Shown here: positions 52,214-62,286 of the stretch, piece by piece
How the letters are laid out: every line of letters starts with the position of its first letter
Position numbering within the stretch: position 1 is the first letter of the stretch
Source: Paracidovorax oryzae ATCC 19882
Lineage (GTDB): Bacteria > Pseudomonadota > Gammaproteobacteria > Burkholderiales > Burkholderiaceae_C
Direction: 5' to 3'
Length of the DNA stretch: 64,000 bases
Assembly (NCBI RefSeq): GCF_000687165.1
Contig: NZ_JMKU01000008.1
Location: 62,001 to 126,000, forward strand
Translations under genes and position numbers: made by a program
Notes under the pieces: generated by a model
Databases searched by the model: none
What the model was told of the DNA's origin: nothing
What the model saw: the letters and a program-made list of their open reading frames with translations, nothing else

Positions 52214-54970
52214 TCACGTCGTGGTCGTGTCGCCGAACACAGCGCGCCACAGCGCCATCACGGCCTCGCGCTCGGCGTGCAGGGTGGAGGGCGCCACGCG
52301 CGTGGGCTCTTCGTTGAGCCGCGCGCGGTGCTGCACCTGGCGCAGTGTCCGGTAGGCCGACGCGGCGGCCGCGCCCACTCCCGCGGGCAGCAGGCCGGCG
52401 GCCTCCGCGCGCTGCAGCAGGGCGATGTTGCCGACGTTGTCGCACAGCCCCGGGTGCTCGCCCGCGTGCGCCAGAACGAGGTACTGCACGGCGAATTCCG
52501 CATCCACCATGCCGCCCACGCTGTGCTTCACGTCGAACTGCCCTGGGGGCACCGGATGCGCGGCACGCACGCGCTCGCGCATGGCAACGATTTCCGCGTG
52601 CAGGCCGGCGGCGTCGCGCGGGGCCGTGATGACGGCCGTGCGCACGGCGTCGAAGCGGTCGCGCAGCGCATCGCTGCCGAGCACGAAGCGCGCGCGCGTC
52701 ATGGCCTGGTGTTCCCAGGTCCAGGCGGTGTTGCTGCCGCGGCGCTGCTGGTAGTTGGCATAGGCCTCGAAGCTCGTGACCAGCAGGCCCGAACTGCCGT
52801 TGGGCCGCAGGGCGGTGTCGATCTCGTAGAGGTCGCCTTCGCCGGTCTTCACCGTGAGCCAGTTGATGAGCTTGCGCGCGAAGGCGGCATAGATCTCGGG
52901 GGCGCGGTCATCGTCGTCGTCGAACACGAAGACGATGTCCAGGTCGCTGCCGTAGCCCAGTTCCTTTCCGCCGAGCTTGCCGTAGCCGATGATGCCGAAC
53001 TGCGGCACGTCGCGGTGCCGGTTGCGCAGCCGGTCCCAGCACCACGCGGCGGTCACGCGCAGCACGCAGTCGGCCAGGGCCGACAGATCGTCGGCCACCT
53101 GTTCCACGGTGATGCGGCGCTCCACGTCGCGCGCGAGGGTGCGGAAAGTCTCCGCATGCTGGGCGCGGCGCAGCAGGTTGAGCAATGCCTCGTCGTCGTC
53201 CTCGCCGGTGGAGCGCAGCGAGCCGATGCGCAGCTCCATTTCGTGCTCGAAATCCGCCGGGACGAAGCGCTCGGACAGCAGCGCGTCCCCGGCCAGTTCG
53301 TCGATCACGCCAGGATGCTGGAGCATGTAGCGCGCTGGCCACTGGGCGGCGCCCAGGAGGTGCATCAGGTGCTCGTGCACCGACGGTCGCTCCAGCAGCA
53401 GTGCGAGATAGCTCTCCCGGCGCAGCAGCGGCTCCAGCCAGGCGACGAGCCGTACTGCGGCGTCCTCGTTCACCCGGCCTTCGGCCAGCCAGCGTGCCGT
53501 GCGCTGCACCAGTCGCAGCAGCCGGGCGCGGGCTTCATCGCGCAGCGCGGCCACGCGCGGATGGTCACGCCATTCGGCCACGCGTTCGCGCACTTTCGGG
53601 GGGAGTTGTTCCAGCAGCGCGTCGAATTCGGGCACCGGTGCCGATTGCGCGCGCGGTCCGCCGCAACCGCCTCCACTGCACTGGCGCTTGCCGGGGCCGC
53701 CCAGCAGCGTGTCGAACTCCTGCGCCACCAGTTCGCGGTGCGCGTCGAGCTGGTGCAGGAAGGCGCAGCAACCGAGCCCCAGCGTGCTGGCGATCCAGGC
53801 GAGGTCGTCGTCGCGCGTGGGCAGCACGTGGGTCTGCTGGTCGTCCAGGTACTGGATGCGGTGCTCCACGCGGCGCAGGAAGGTATAGGCCTCGGCCAGC
53901 GCATCGGCCGTCTCCTGCGGCATGAGGCCGGCGCGCGCGAGGCGCTGCAGGGCTTCCAGCGTGGGGCGGCAGCGCAGCTCGGGGAATTGCCCGCCGCGCA
54001 CCACCTGCAGCAGCTGCACGGTGAATTCGATCTCGCGGATGCCTCCGCGCGAGAGCTTGACGTCGTTGGCCCGTTCGGGGTGGCCCGCACTGCGCTTCGC
54101 GGCATGGTCGCGGATCTGCCGGTGCAGCGAGCGCAGCGAATCGAACACGCTGTAGTCGAGGTAACGGCGGAAGACGAACGGCAGCACCACCGCGCGCAGG
54201 CCCTGCACGGCCGGATGGCCCAGGCCGTCGCGCGGCGCCACGATGCGGCTCTTGAGCCAGGCGAAGCGCTCCCATTCGCGCCCCTGCACCTGCAGGTATT
54301 CCTCCAGGGCGGCGAGCGAGACGGCGGGCGGGCCGGAGTTGCCGTTGGGGCGCAGGGCCAGGTCCATGCGGAAGACGAAGCCGTGCTCGGTGGTTTCCCC
54401 CACCAGGGCGTGGATGGCCTTCACGGCCCGCCCGAAGTATTCCTGGTGGGAGAGGCGGCCGCGGCCGCCGTCCACCCCGGCGGTCTCGCCCTCGTGCTCA
54501 TAGACGTAGATCACGTCGATGTCGCTGGACACGTTCAGTTCGCGCGCACCCAGCTTGCCCATGCCGACGATCCAGAGCGCCACCGGCCCGCCATCCGGGC
54601 CCTGCGGCGGGCCATGGCGGGCGTCCAGCTCCTGGCGCGCGTGGCGCAGGGCTTCGTCGAGCGCGAGTTCCGCGAGTTCGGTCGTGGCCCGGGTGATGTC
54701 GGACAGCGGCGCGCCTTCCTCGCAGTCCAGCCGGATCAGCCGCTCCATGACCAGCTGCCGCAGCACGCGCAGGGCGGCGCCCGTGTCGTGCCCGAGCGCG
54801 CGCAGGGCCTGCAGGGCCTCGGCCATGGTCTGGCGGGTGGGGGCGCCCGGCGGCAGCAGCGCGGTTTCGCCGGCATAGCGGCGCTGCAGCCGCTGGTGGA
54901 ATCGGGAATGGGCGGCCCCGGCGGCATGCGCCGCGGAGGCGCCGCCGGGCTCAGCGAACGGTGTGGACAT
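52214..54970 (-). CDS. glnE: bifunctional glutamine synthetase adenylyltransferase/deadenylase
   Basis: A 918-residue enzyme that adenylylates (inactivates) and deadenylylates glutamine synthetase under PII control. Two nucleotidyltransferase domains are present: an N-terminal one with WIVGMGKLGARELNVSSDID (deadenylylase) and a C-terminal one with IIGYGKLGGKELGYGSDLDI (adenylylase), each with the G-S/G-DxD metal motif. Regulatory helices lie between and after. ATG 54970 gives MSTPFAEPGG; an in-frame start 20 codons up is possible. Length is close to E. coli GlnE (946). It is divergent from yhdP across 101 bp. Confidence 0.97.
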   Translation of the reverse strand: MSTPFAEPGGASAAHAAGAAHSRFHQRLQRRYAGETALLPPGAPTRQTMAEALQALRALGHDTGAALRVLRQLVMERLIRLDCEEGAPLSDITRATTELAELALDEALRHARQELDARHGPPQGPDGGPVALWIVGMGKLGARELNVSSDIDVIYVYEHEGETAGVDGGRGRLSHQEYFGRAVKAIHALVGETTEHGFVFRMDLALRPNGNSGPPAVSLAALEEYLQVQGREWERFAWLKSRIVAPRDGLGHPAVQGLRAVVLPFVFRRYLDYSVFDSLRSLHRQIRDHAAKRSAGHPERANDVKLSRGGIREIEFTVQLLQVVRGGQFPELRCRPTLEALQRLARAGLMPQETADALAEAYTFLRRVEHRIQYLDDQQTHVLPTRDDDLAWIASTLGLGCCAFLHQLDAHRELVAQEFDTLLGGPGKRQCSGGGCGGPRAQSAPVPEFDALLEQLPPKVRERVAEWRDHPRVAALRDEARARLLRLVQRTARWLAEGRVNEDAAVRLVAWLEPLLRRESYLALLLERPSVHEHLMHLLGAAQWPARYMLQHPGVIDELAGDALLSERFVPADFEHEMELRIGSLRSTGEDDDEALLNLLRRAQHAETFRTLARDVERRITVEQVADDLSALADCVLRVTAAWCWDRLRNRHRDVPQFGIIGYGKLGGKELGYGSDLDIVFVFDDDDDRAPEIYAAFARKLINWLTVKTGEGDLYEIDTALRPNGSSGLLVTSFEAYANYQQRRGSNTAWTWEHQAMTRARFVLGSDALRDRFDAVRTAVITAPRDAAGLHAEIVAMRERVRAAHPVPPGQFDVKHSVGGMVDAEFAVQYLVLAHAGEHPGLCDNVGNIALLQRAEAAGLLPAGVGAAAASAYRTLRQVQHRARLNEEPTRVAPSTLHAEREAVMALWRAVFGDTTTT

Positions 54971-55071
54971 ATGGCAAGGAAGAGGCACTGAAACTGTACA
55001 TACCGACACCCTTTGGGGCTGAACCCGCACAGCGGGCGCGGGTCATAATTCCTGCCACATCCAAGCCCACC

Positions 55072-58000
55072 ATGATTGAGACGACACCGCACCCCTCCCG
55101 CCTGCTCCGATGCATGGCGGGCCTTGCGCGGTGGTCACTGGGACTGCTGGTCGCCTTCTGGCTGCTGGTCGCCGTGGCCTGGGGGGTGCTCCACGGCTGG
55201 ATTGTGCCGCGAATCGGAGAGTGGCGCCCCGCGCTGGAAGCCCAGGCCACGAAAGCCTTGGGGGTACCCGTGCGCATCGGGGCGCTGTCGGCGCGCTCGG
55301 AAGGCCTGGTGCCGGCCATCGAACTGACCGACGTGGCCCTGCTCGATCCGCAGGGCCGCGAAGCCCTGCGCCTGCCGCGGGTGGTGGCGGCGCTCTCGCC
55401 GCGCTCCGCGCTGCGCCTGGGATTCGAGCAGCTGTACATCGAGCGGCCCGAACTGGACGTGCGCCGCGAAGCCGACGGCCAGCTGGTGGTGGGCGGCATG
55501 CGGTTGCATGGCGGGGCGGGCTCCGGCGACGGCGGCTCGGCCGCCGACTGGGTGTTCTCGCAGGGCGAGGTGGCGCTGCGCGGCGGCACGGTGCGCTGGA
55601 CGGACGCGATGCGCGGAGCGCCTCCGCTGGAGCTGTCCGACGTGGACATCGTGCTGCGCAACCGGGGCTGGCGGCATGTCATGCGACTGGACGCCACGCC
55701 GCCCCCGTCCTGGGGCGACCGGTTCACGTTGATGGGCCGCTTCCGGCAGCCGCTGCTCACCACCCATGGCGGCGCCTGGAGGCAATGGAGCGGACAGTTG
55801 TTCGCGCAGTTCGGCCGGGTGGATGTCTCCCGCCTGCGCCAGCATGCGGACATCGAGGGCATCGATGTGGTGCGGGGCCGCGGTGCCCTGCGCGCCTGGC
55901 TGGACGTGCGGCGCGGCGAGGTGGCCGGCGGCACGGCGGACGTGGCGCTGGCCGACGTGGAGGCCACGCTGGGAAAGGGCCTGGAGCCCCTGGCACTGGC
56001 TTCGGTCGCGGGCCGCGTGGGTGGTCGCTGGCTGGAAGGCGGCTTCGAGGCGTCCACCGAGGGACTGCAGTTCCTGACCCGCGACGGCCTGCGCTGGCCT
56101 GGCGGGAACGTGTCCATGCGGCAGGCCGGCAGGGATCCGCGTGCGCCTGAGCGCGAGCAGGGCGAGTTGCGCGCTGACCGGCTCGACCTGGCGGCGCTGG
56201 CCCAGGTCGCCAGCCGCCTGCCGCTGGGCGACGCACTGCATGGGGCGCTCGACCGGTTCGGCCCGCGGGGCGTCGTGGAGGAGATCCAGGCGAGCTGGCG
56301 CGGTCCCCTGGATGCTCCCCGGCAGTACCAGGCCCGGGGCCGGGTCGCGGGCTTGGCGCTGGCCGATGGCGCGGCGGTGAAGACCTCGGGCGCGCCGGGC
56401 GTGCGGGGTGCCGCGGTGGATTTCGAGCTCACCCAGGCGGGCGGCAAGGCGTCCGTCGCGATCGAGGACGGCGCCCTGGTGCTGCCGGAGGTCTTCGAAG
56501 ACCCCACCGTGCCGCTGGACCGGTTGTCCGCCAGCGTGCGCTGGCAGGTGGAGGGTGAGCGCATCGCACTGCAGGTGCCGGACCTCCAGTTCTCCAATGC
56601 CGATGCCCAGGGCGAGGCCCGCGTGGCCTGGACCACCGGCGACCCCAAGCGGTCCGCCAGCCGCTCCCGCTTCCCGGGAGTGCTGGACCTGAGCGGCGAG
56701 CTGCGCCGTGCCGACGGCACGCGCGTGCACCGCTACCTGCCGCTGGCCATACCCGCCGAAACCCGGCACTACGTGCGCGATGCGGTGACGGCCGGCACGG
56801 CGTCCAGCGTGCAGTTCCGCGTCAAGGGCGACCTGCACGACATCCCGTTCAACCATCCCGGCCAGGGGGAGTTCCACATCGCCGCCAAGCTCCGGGACGT
56901 GACCTATGCCTATGTGCCGCCGGGCCTGCAGCATGCGGGCGATCCGGTCTGGCCGGCGCTCACCCAGCTGTCGGGCGAGCTGGTGTTCGACCGCTCCAGC
57001 ATGGCGGTGCGCGGGGCGACAGGCAGCTTCGCGGGCACGCCGCGGCTGCGCGTGGACCGGGTGGAAGCGCGCATTCCCGACCTCGCCCACAGCGTGGTGG
57101 GGGTGCAGGCCCAGGCACAGGGCCCGCTGGCCGACATGCTGGCCTTCATGGCGGCATCACCACTCTCGCGCCTCACCTCGCATGCCCTGGACCAGGCGAC
57201 GGGCACCGGCAACGCCGGCCTGCAGTTGTCCCTGAGCCTGCCGATCAGCCACATCGACCAGTCGAAAGTGCAGGGCAGCCTGGCGTTCGCGGGCAACGAT
57301 GTGCGCATCACGCCGGACGTGCCCGTCATCACCCGCACCCGGGGCGCGGTGCAGTTCAGCGACACCGGTTTCACCCTGGCGAACGTGCAGGGGCGGGCGC
57401 TGGGCGGCGACCTGCGGCTGGAGGGCGGCATGCGGTCCGCGGCATCCGGGACGAGTGCGCTGGAGTCCTCGGTGCAGGTGCGGGGCCAGGGCGTGGCCAC
57501 CGCCGAGGGCCTGCGCGAGGCCGTGCAGTGGCCCGGGCTGCCCGAGCTGGCCCGCCATGCCACGGGCAGCGCCGCCTATGCGCTGGCCCTGGGCGTTCGC
57601 CGCGGCCTGCCCGAAGTGCTGGTGACGACCAATCTGCAGGGCATGGCGCTGGACCTGCCCGCACCCCTGGGCAAGACCGCCGATGCGGTCCGCCCGGTGC
57701 GGTACGAATCGCAGCTCGCCCGGGAATCGGCCGTGCCCGCGGATGCCGGCGCCGAGCCCCCGGTCCGCGAGCAGATGACGGTGGACATCGGCGGCATCGG
57801 TTCCGCGAGCTACGTCCTGGACCATTCCGGCCCGGTACCCCGCGTGCTGCGCGGCGCCATCGGCATCGGCCTCGCGCCCGGCGAGTCCGCCGTCATGCCG
57901 GAACGGGGGGTGTCGGCCAACGTGCATACCGATCTCCTGGACCTGGACGCCTGGCAGAACGTGCTGGGCCGGCAGGCGGCCGGCCCGGCGCCGGCCTCTG

Positions 58001-59322
58001 CGCCGGAGGCAGGCGCTTCCGCCGCTGCTGATACCGCTGCTGCTTCGGGCGGCAGCGCGCGCATGCCCGAAGGTGGCGCGCAGGAGTTCCTGCCCACCGT
58101 GCTGGCCGCGCGCGCCAAGACCCTGGTCCTGCAGGGACGCACGCTGCACGACGTCGTCGCGGGTGGTTCCCGCGAGGGCGCCACCTGGCGGGCCAACCTG
58201 GATGCCCGCGAGCTCAGCGGCTATGTGGAATACCGCGCGGACGGCGAGGGCGAGGAGTCCGGCGGGCGCGTGTTCGCCCGCCTGTCCCGGCTCTCAGTGC
58301 CCCAGAGCGAGGCCCAGCAGGTCGAGGAGTCGCTGCTGGACAGCCGCGCCGAAAGCACCACGATGCCGGCGCTGGACATCATCGTGCAGGATTTCGAGCT
58401 GCGTGGCCGCAGGCTCGGGCGCATCGAGGTGGAGGCGCAGAACCGCGGCGGCGCAGGCACTCCGCGGGAATGGCGGCTGTCGAAACTCAACCTCACGGTG
58501 CCGGAGGCCACGTTCACTTCCAGCGGCAACTGGGTGCTGCTGGGCAGCGGGGCCGCGGGTGCGCGCCGCCGCACCTCCATGGATTTCCGGCTCGACATCC
58601 GCGATTCCGGCCAGTTGCTGGCCCGCTTCGGCATGGAGGGCGTGGTGCGCCGCGGCAAGGGCCGGATGGAGGGGCAGGTCGCCTGGATGGGGGCCCCTCT
58701 CGACCCCGACTACCGTTCCATGTCGGGGCAGATCAACGTGAACGTGGAGTCGGGCCAGTTCCTCAAGGCCGACCCCGGCTTGGCGAAGCTGCTGGGGGTG
58801 CTGAGCCTGCAGTCGCTGCCGCGGCGCCTGACGCTCGACTTCCGCGACGTGTTCAGTGAAGGCTTCGCTTTCGACTTCGTGCGGGGCGACGTGCGCATCG
58901 AGCAGGGCGTGGCCACCACCAACAACCTGCAGATGAAGGGCGTGAACGCCGCGGTGCTCATGGAGGGCAGCGCCGACCTGGACCATGAAACCCAGAACCT
59001 CCATGTCGTGGTGGTGCCCGAGATCAACGCCATGACGGCATCGCTCGTGGCGACGGCCATCAATCCCGTGGTGGGGCTCGGAAGCTTCCTGGCACAGGTG
59101 TTCCTGCGGGGGCCGCTCATCCAGGCGGCCACGCAGGAGTTCCGCATCGACGGTACCTGGACCGACCCGCGCATCGTGCGCGTGCCGCGGCGCCGCGCGG
59201 GGGCGGAGCCGCCCGCCGCCGCATCCCCGGAAGAGGCCGCCGCTCCGGCTTCGGGGCCGGCTTCCGCAGTTTCCCAGCGCAAGGCGCCCGCATCCAAGGG
59301 CGCAGAGGAGAAAGAGCCATGA
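55072..59322 (+). CDS. yhdP: YhdP/AsmA-family envelope protein (TIGR02099-like)
   Basis: A 1416-residue protein with one N-terminal transmembrane helix (LLVAFWLLVAVAWGVLHGW, about 25-43) and a very long periplasmic part made of repeating beta-strand segments, as in AsmA-like proteins. The N-terminal DUF3971-like region and the C-terminal AsmA2-like block (SGQINVNVESGQFLKADPGL ... RRLTLDFRDVFSEGFAFDFV ... INAMTASLVATAINPVVGLG) are diagnostic of YhdP. YhdP, TamB and YdbH move phospholipids to the outer membrane. A Ser/Ala-rich low-complexity insert (about 980-1000) and a Pro/Ala-rich C-terminal tail are present. Its stop overlaps the next start (ATGA, 59319-59322). Confidence 0.95.
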   Translation: MIETTPHPSRLLRCMAGLARWSLGLLVAFWLLVAVAWGVLHGWIVPRIGEWRPALEAQATKALGVPVRIGALSARSEGLVPAIELTDVALLDPQGREALRLPRVVAALSPRSALRLGFEQLYIERPELDVRREADGQLVVGGMRLHGGAGSGDGGSAADWVFSQGEVALRGGTVRWTDAMRGAPPLELSDVDIVLRNRGWRHVMRLDATPPPSWGDRFTLMGRFRQPLLTTHGGAWRQWSGQLFAQFGRVDVSRLRQHADIEGIDVVRGRGALRAWLDVRRGEVAGGTADVALADVEATLGKGLEPLALASVAGRVGGRWLEGGFEASTEGLQFLTRDGLRWPGGNVSMRQAGRDPRAPEREQGELRADRLDLAALAQVASRLPLGDALHGALDRFGPRGVVEEIQASWRGPLDAPRQYQARGRVAGLALADGAAVKTSGAPGVRGAAVDFELTQAGGKASVAIEDGALVLPEVFEDPTVPLDRLSASVRWQVEGERIALQVPDLQFSNADAQGEARVAWTTGDPKRSASRSRFPGVLDLSGELRRADGTRVHRYLPLAIPAETRHYVRDAVTAGTASSVQFRVKGDLHDIPFNHPGQGEFHIAAKLRDVTYAYVPPGLQHAGDPVWPALTQLSGELVFDRSSMAVRGATGSFAGTPRLRVDRVEARIPDLAHSVVGVQAQAQGPLADMLAFMAASPLSRLTSHALDQATGTGNAGLQLSLSLPISHIDQSKVQGSLAFAGNDVRITPDVPVITRTRGAVQFSDTGFTLANVQGRALGGDLRLEGGMRSAASGTSALESSVQVRGQGVATAEGLREAVQWPGLPELARHATGSAAYALALGVRRGLPEVLVTTNLQGMALDLPAPLGKTADAVRPVRYESQLARESAVPADAGAEPPVREQMTVDIGGIGSASYVLDHSGPVPRVLRGAIGIGLAPGESAVMPERGVSANVHTDLLDLDAWQNVLGRQAAGPAPASAPEAGASAAADTAAASGGSARMPEGGAQEFLPTVLAARAKTLVLQGRTLHDVVAGGSREGATWRANLDARELSGYVEYRADGEGEESGGRVFARLSRLSVPQSEAQQVEESLLDSRAESTTMPALDIIVQDFELRGRRLGRIEVEAQNRGGAGTPREWRLSKLNLTVPEATFTSSGNWVLLGSGAAGARRRTSMDFRLDIRDSGQLLARFGMEGVVRRGKGRMEGQVAWMGAPLDPDYRSMSGQINVNVESGQFLKADPGLAKLLGVLSLQSLPRRLTLDFRDVFSEGFAFDFVRGDVRIEQGVATTNNLQMKGVNAAVLMEGSADLDHETQNLHVVVVPEINAMTASLVATAINPVVGLGSFLAQVFLRGPLIQAATQEFRIDGTWTDPRIVRVPRRRAGAEPPAAASPEEAAAPASGPASAVSQRKAPASKGAEEKEP

Positions 59323-60137
59323 TGAACGCCGCCGCACTGCAGATGGTTTCCGGCCTCCAGGTGCAGGACAACCTCCGGCAGGCCCGCCGCCTGCTGGAGG
59401 ATGCCGCTGCCCGGGGCGTCGAGCTGGCGGCCCTGCCCGAATATTTCTGCGCCATGGGCGCCCGCGATACCGACAAGCTGGCATTGCGCGAAACCTTCGG
59501 CGAAGGGGTGATCCAGGGGTTCCTCGCGCAGGCGGCGCGGGAGCTGGGGATGTGGATCGTCGGCGGCACGCTGCCCATGCGCTGCGGCAGCGAGCACCAC
59601 GTGCGCAACACGACCCTGGTGTTCTCGCCCGCGGGCGAGTGCGTGGCGCGCTACGACAAGATCCACCTGTTCCGGTTCGACAACGGGCGCGAGCGCTTCG
59701 ACGAGGCCGCCGTCATCGAGGCCGGCGGCACGCCCGCGCGCTTCACCATGACGGCCCGCGACGGCTCCACGTGGCGCGTGGGGCTGTCGGTGTGCTACGA
59801 CCTGCGCTTTCCCGAGCTCTACCGCGATCACGCGCGTGCGGGCGCGGACGTGCTGCTGGTGCCCAGCGCCTTCACCCACACGACGGGCCAGGCCCACTGG
59901 GAGGTGCTGCTGCGCGCCCGCGCGGTGGAGAACCTCGCCTACGTGGTCGCGCCGGCGCAGGGCGGCACGCACGAGAACGGCCGGCGTACCTGGGGCCACA
60001 GCATGGTGGTGGACCCGTGGGGGCAGGTGCTGGCGCAGCAGCCCGAAGGCCCTGCCGTGGTGGCGGCACCGCTCGACGAGAACCGCCTGCGGCAGGTGCG
60101 CGCCCAGCTGCCTGCGCTGGACCACCGCGTCCTGTGA
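59319..60137 (+). CDS. carbon-nitrogen hydrolase (Nit1/NitA-type, deaminated-glutathione amidase-like)
   Basis: A 272-residue nitrilase-superfamily enzyme. The catalytic triad is visible: Glu in ELAALPEYFCAMG, Lys in ARYDKIHLFRFD and Cys in GLSVCYDLRFPELYRDHA. DKIHLF and FTHTTGQAHWEVLLRARAVE are typical of the Nit/amidase-10 branch that repairs deaminated glutathione. Substrate is inferred from the branch. It is translationally coupled to yhdP; the yhdP-nit arrangement is common in Burkholderiales. The histidine-kinase gene follows 7 bp later. Confidence 0.94.
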   Translation: MMNAAALQMVSGLQVQDNLRQARRLLEDAAARGVELAALPEYFCAMGARDTDKLALRETFGEGVIQGFLAQAARELGMWIVGGTLPMRCGSEHHVRNTTLVFSPAGECVARYDKIHLFRFDNGRERFDEAAVIEAGGTPARFTMTARDGSTWRVGLSVCYDLRFPELYRDHARAGADVLLVPSAFTHTTGQAHWEVLLRARAVENLAYVVAPAQGGTHENGRRTWGHSMVVDPWGQVLAQQPEGPAVVAAPLDENRLRQVRAQLPALDHRVL

Positions 60138-60144
60138 ATACGCC

Positions 60145-62286
60145 GTGAGCACTGCCCCGACGCCTGAGGCCGGCGCCGACGCCGCCGGGCCCACGCCGCT
60201 GCAGCCGCCGGCGGCGGGCGCGCTGGCGCGCTGGCCCTGGCGCCGGTGGCACATCGCATGGCGGCGCTGGTCGCTCTGGACCGCGCTCGTGCTGCTCGTG
60301 GCCGGCATGCTGGTCACGCAGGTGTGGCTGGCAGGGCGCTACGAAGCCTCCGAAGTGCAGAACCGCCTCGACCGCGACGCTGCCGACGCCGTGGCCGACA
60401 TCCGCACGGGCTTCACCCACAACCTGCAGAACCTCCAGGCGCTGCAGGCGGGCGGCCCCGACAGCGCCAGCTGGGAGGCGCGCGCCGCCCAGCTCCTGGG
60501 CAGCCGCCGCGAACTGGTGCGCATCGAATGGCGGGACCCCGCCCTGCGCGTGCGGGCGCATGCCGAAACGCCCTACCGGCCCGTGCAGTGGGACGCGGAA
60601 ACCCGCAGCGGCACGCACTCCAACACCGCCCTGGCCTGCGGCAATGCGCGGCGCGTGGGCGGACCCTCGTATTCGGGCAGCTACTACCAGCCGCTGGGCG
60701 AGGGCCGGGGCGCGGAAATGATGGAGCTGTGCATCCCCTTGACGAACGAAGGGGTCAACACCGGCTACCTGGTCGCCACGTACTCGCTGCAGAACGTGCT
60801 GGTGGAGATGGTGGTGCCGGGGCTCAAGCGCGGCCAGGAAGTGTCGTTCACCGAGGCCGACGGCACCCGGCTCGCCATGGTGGGCGCCAACCGGCGCGGC
60901 ACGCGCATGTTCAGCACGCAGCAGCTCTTCGACCTGCCCGGCACGGCCCTCGTGCTGCGCATGGACAGCTGGCACAGCGCGCCCAGCGTGTTTCCCAACG
61001 TGCTCACGGCGGTGGTCACGGCCATGTCCATCGCGCTGATCACCGTGCTCGTGGTGCTGGTGCGCGACAACCGCCGGCGCCTGCGCGCCGAGCGCGACCT
61101 GGGCGATGCGCTCGCCTTCCGCAAGGCCATGGAGGATTCGCTCGTCACCGGACTGCGCGCCCGCGACCTCCAGGGACGCATCACCTACGTCAACCCCGCC
61201 TTCTGCGAAATGGTCGGCTTCTCCGCGCAGGAGCTGCTGGGCCAGGCCGACCGGCTGCCCTACTGGCCGCCGGAGTTCGCCGACGAGTACCTGCGGCGCC
61301 AGCGGGTCCGGCTGTCGGGGCAGCATCCTCCGCCGCGGGAGGGCTACGAATCCACGTTCATGCGCAAGGACGGCACGCGCTTTCCGGTACTGATCTTCGA
61401 GGCACCGCTGATCAATGCACAGGGCCTGCACACGGGCTGGATGAGCGCCTTTCTGGACGTGAGCGAACAGCGCCGCATCGAAGAGCTCTCGCGGGCCTCC
61501 CAGGAGCGCCTGCAGGCCACTGCGCGCCTGGCCACCGTGGGCGAGATGGCATCGCTGCTGAGCCATGAACTCAACCAGCCACTCGCAGCGATCGCCAGCT
61601 ACGCCTCCGGGTCGATCAACCTGCTGGAATCGGCGGAAGCCGCGCCAGGTGTCCACGGCCCGGCGTCGTTCCTGCCGGACGTGCGGGTGGGCCTGCAGCG
61701 CATAGCGCAGCAGGCAGAGCGCGCCGGACGGGTGATCAAGAGCGTGCATGACTTCGTGCGCCGCCGCGACCAGACCCGCGAGCCCGTCGCCGCGGAAGAC
61801 CTGCTGGACGCCGTGCTGCCCCTGATCCGCCTGCAGGCGCACAAGCTGCGCGTGCAGATCCGCATCGGCGTGGAGCCGCAACTGCCCCGGGTGCTCTGCG
61901 ACCGCACCATGGTCGAGCAGGTGCTGCTCAATCTCGCGCGCAATTCCATGCAAGCCATGGACGAGCCCGGCACACCGCACCGCCTGCTGGAGCTGAGGGT
62001 GCGACGCGCGGCGTCCAATGCACAGAATGCGTGGCTCGAGTTCCAGGTGATCGACGCCGGCCCCGGCATCCCGGACGACGTGGGCGCCAAGCTGTTCACG
62101 CCGTTCTTCACCACCCGTGCGGAAGGCATGGGACTGGGGCTGAGCCTGTGCCGCACCGTGGTCGAGCAGCATGGCGGCTTCCTGGGCCACGCGCCGCATG
62201 CACCGCGTGGTACGGTATTCACCTTCACCCTGCCGGCCTGTCCTTCCGCCGGCGCCGAACCCGACACCGAACCCCGGAACGCCTGA
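60145..62286 (+). CDS. PAS-domain sensor histidine kinase (DctS/FixL-like)
   Basis: A 713-residue membrane kinase from the GTG at 60145, which keeps the normal 35-residue cytoplasmic lead before helix 1 (WSLWTALVLLVAGMLVTQVW). A periplasmic sensor region of about 210 residues contains several conserved-looking Trp/Cys (LACGNARRV, MMELCIPLTN). Helix 2 lies at about 288-310. A PAS domain (about 330-450: ITYVNPAFCEMVGFSAQELLG) precedes HisKA with the phosphorylated His in LLSHELNQPLAAIASYASGS, and the ATPase N box (LLNLARNSMQAM) and G boxes (DAGPGIPDD, MGLGLSLCRTVVEQHGG). The order matches DctS-type C4-dicarboxylate sensors, but the ligand is unknown. It overlaps the regulator gene by one base. 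Confidence 0.93.
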   Translation: MSTAPTPEAGADAAGPTPLQPPAAGALARWPWRRWHIAWRRWSLWTALVLLVAGMLVTQVWLAGRYEASEVQNRLDRDAADAVADIRTGFTHNLQNLQALQAGGPDSASWEARAAQLLGSRRELVRIEWRDPALRVRAHAETPYRPVQWDAETRSGTHSNTALACGNARRVGGPSYSGSYYQPLGEGRGAEMMELCIPLTNEGVNTGYLVATYSLQNVLVEMVVPGLKRGQEVSFTEADGTRLAMVGANRRGTRMFSTQQLFDLPGTALVLRMDSWHSAPSVFPNVLTAVVTAMSIALITVLVVLVRDNRRRLRAERDLGDALAFRKAMEDSLVTGLRARDLQGRITYVNPAFCEMVGFSAQELLGQADRLPYWPPEFADEYLRRQRVRLSGQHPPPREGYESTFMRKDGTRFPVLIFEAPLINAQGLHTGWMSAFLDVSEQRRIEELSRASQERLQATARLATVGEMASLLSHELNQPLAAIASYASGSINLLESAEAAPGVHGPASFLPDVRVGLQRIAQQAERAGRVIKSVHDFVRRRDQTREPVAAEDLLDAVLPLIRLQAHKLRVQIRIGVEPQLPRVLCDRTMVEQVLLNLARNSMQAMDEPGTPHRLLELRVRRAASNAQNAWLEFQVIDAGPGIPDDVGAKLFTPFFTTRAEGMGLGLSLCRTVVEQHGGFLGHAPHAPRGTVFTFTLPACPSAGAEPDTEPRNA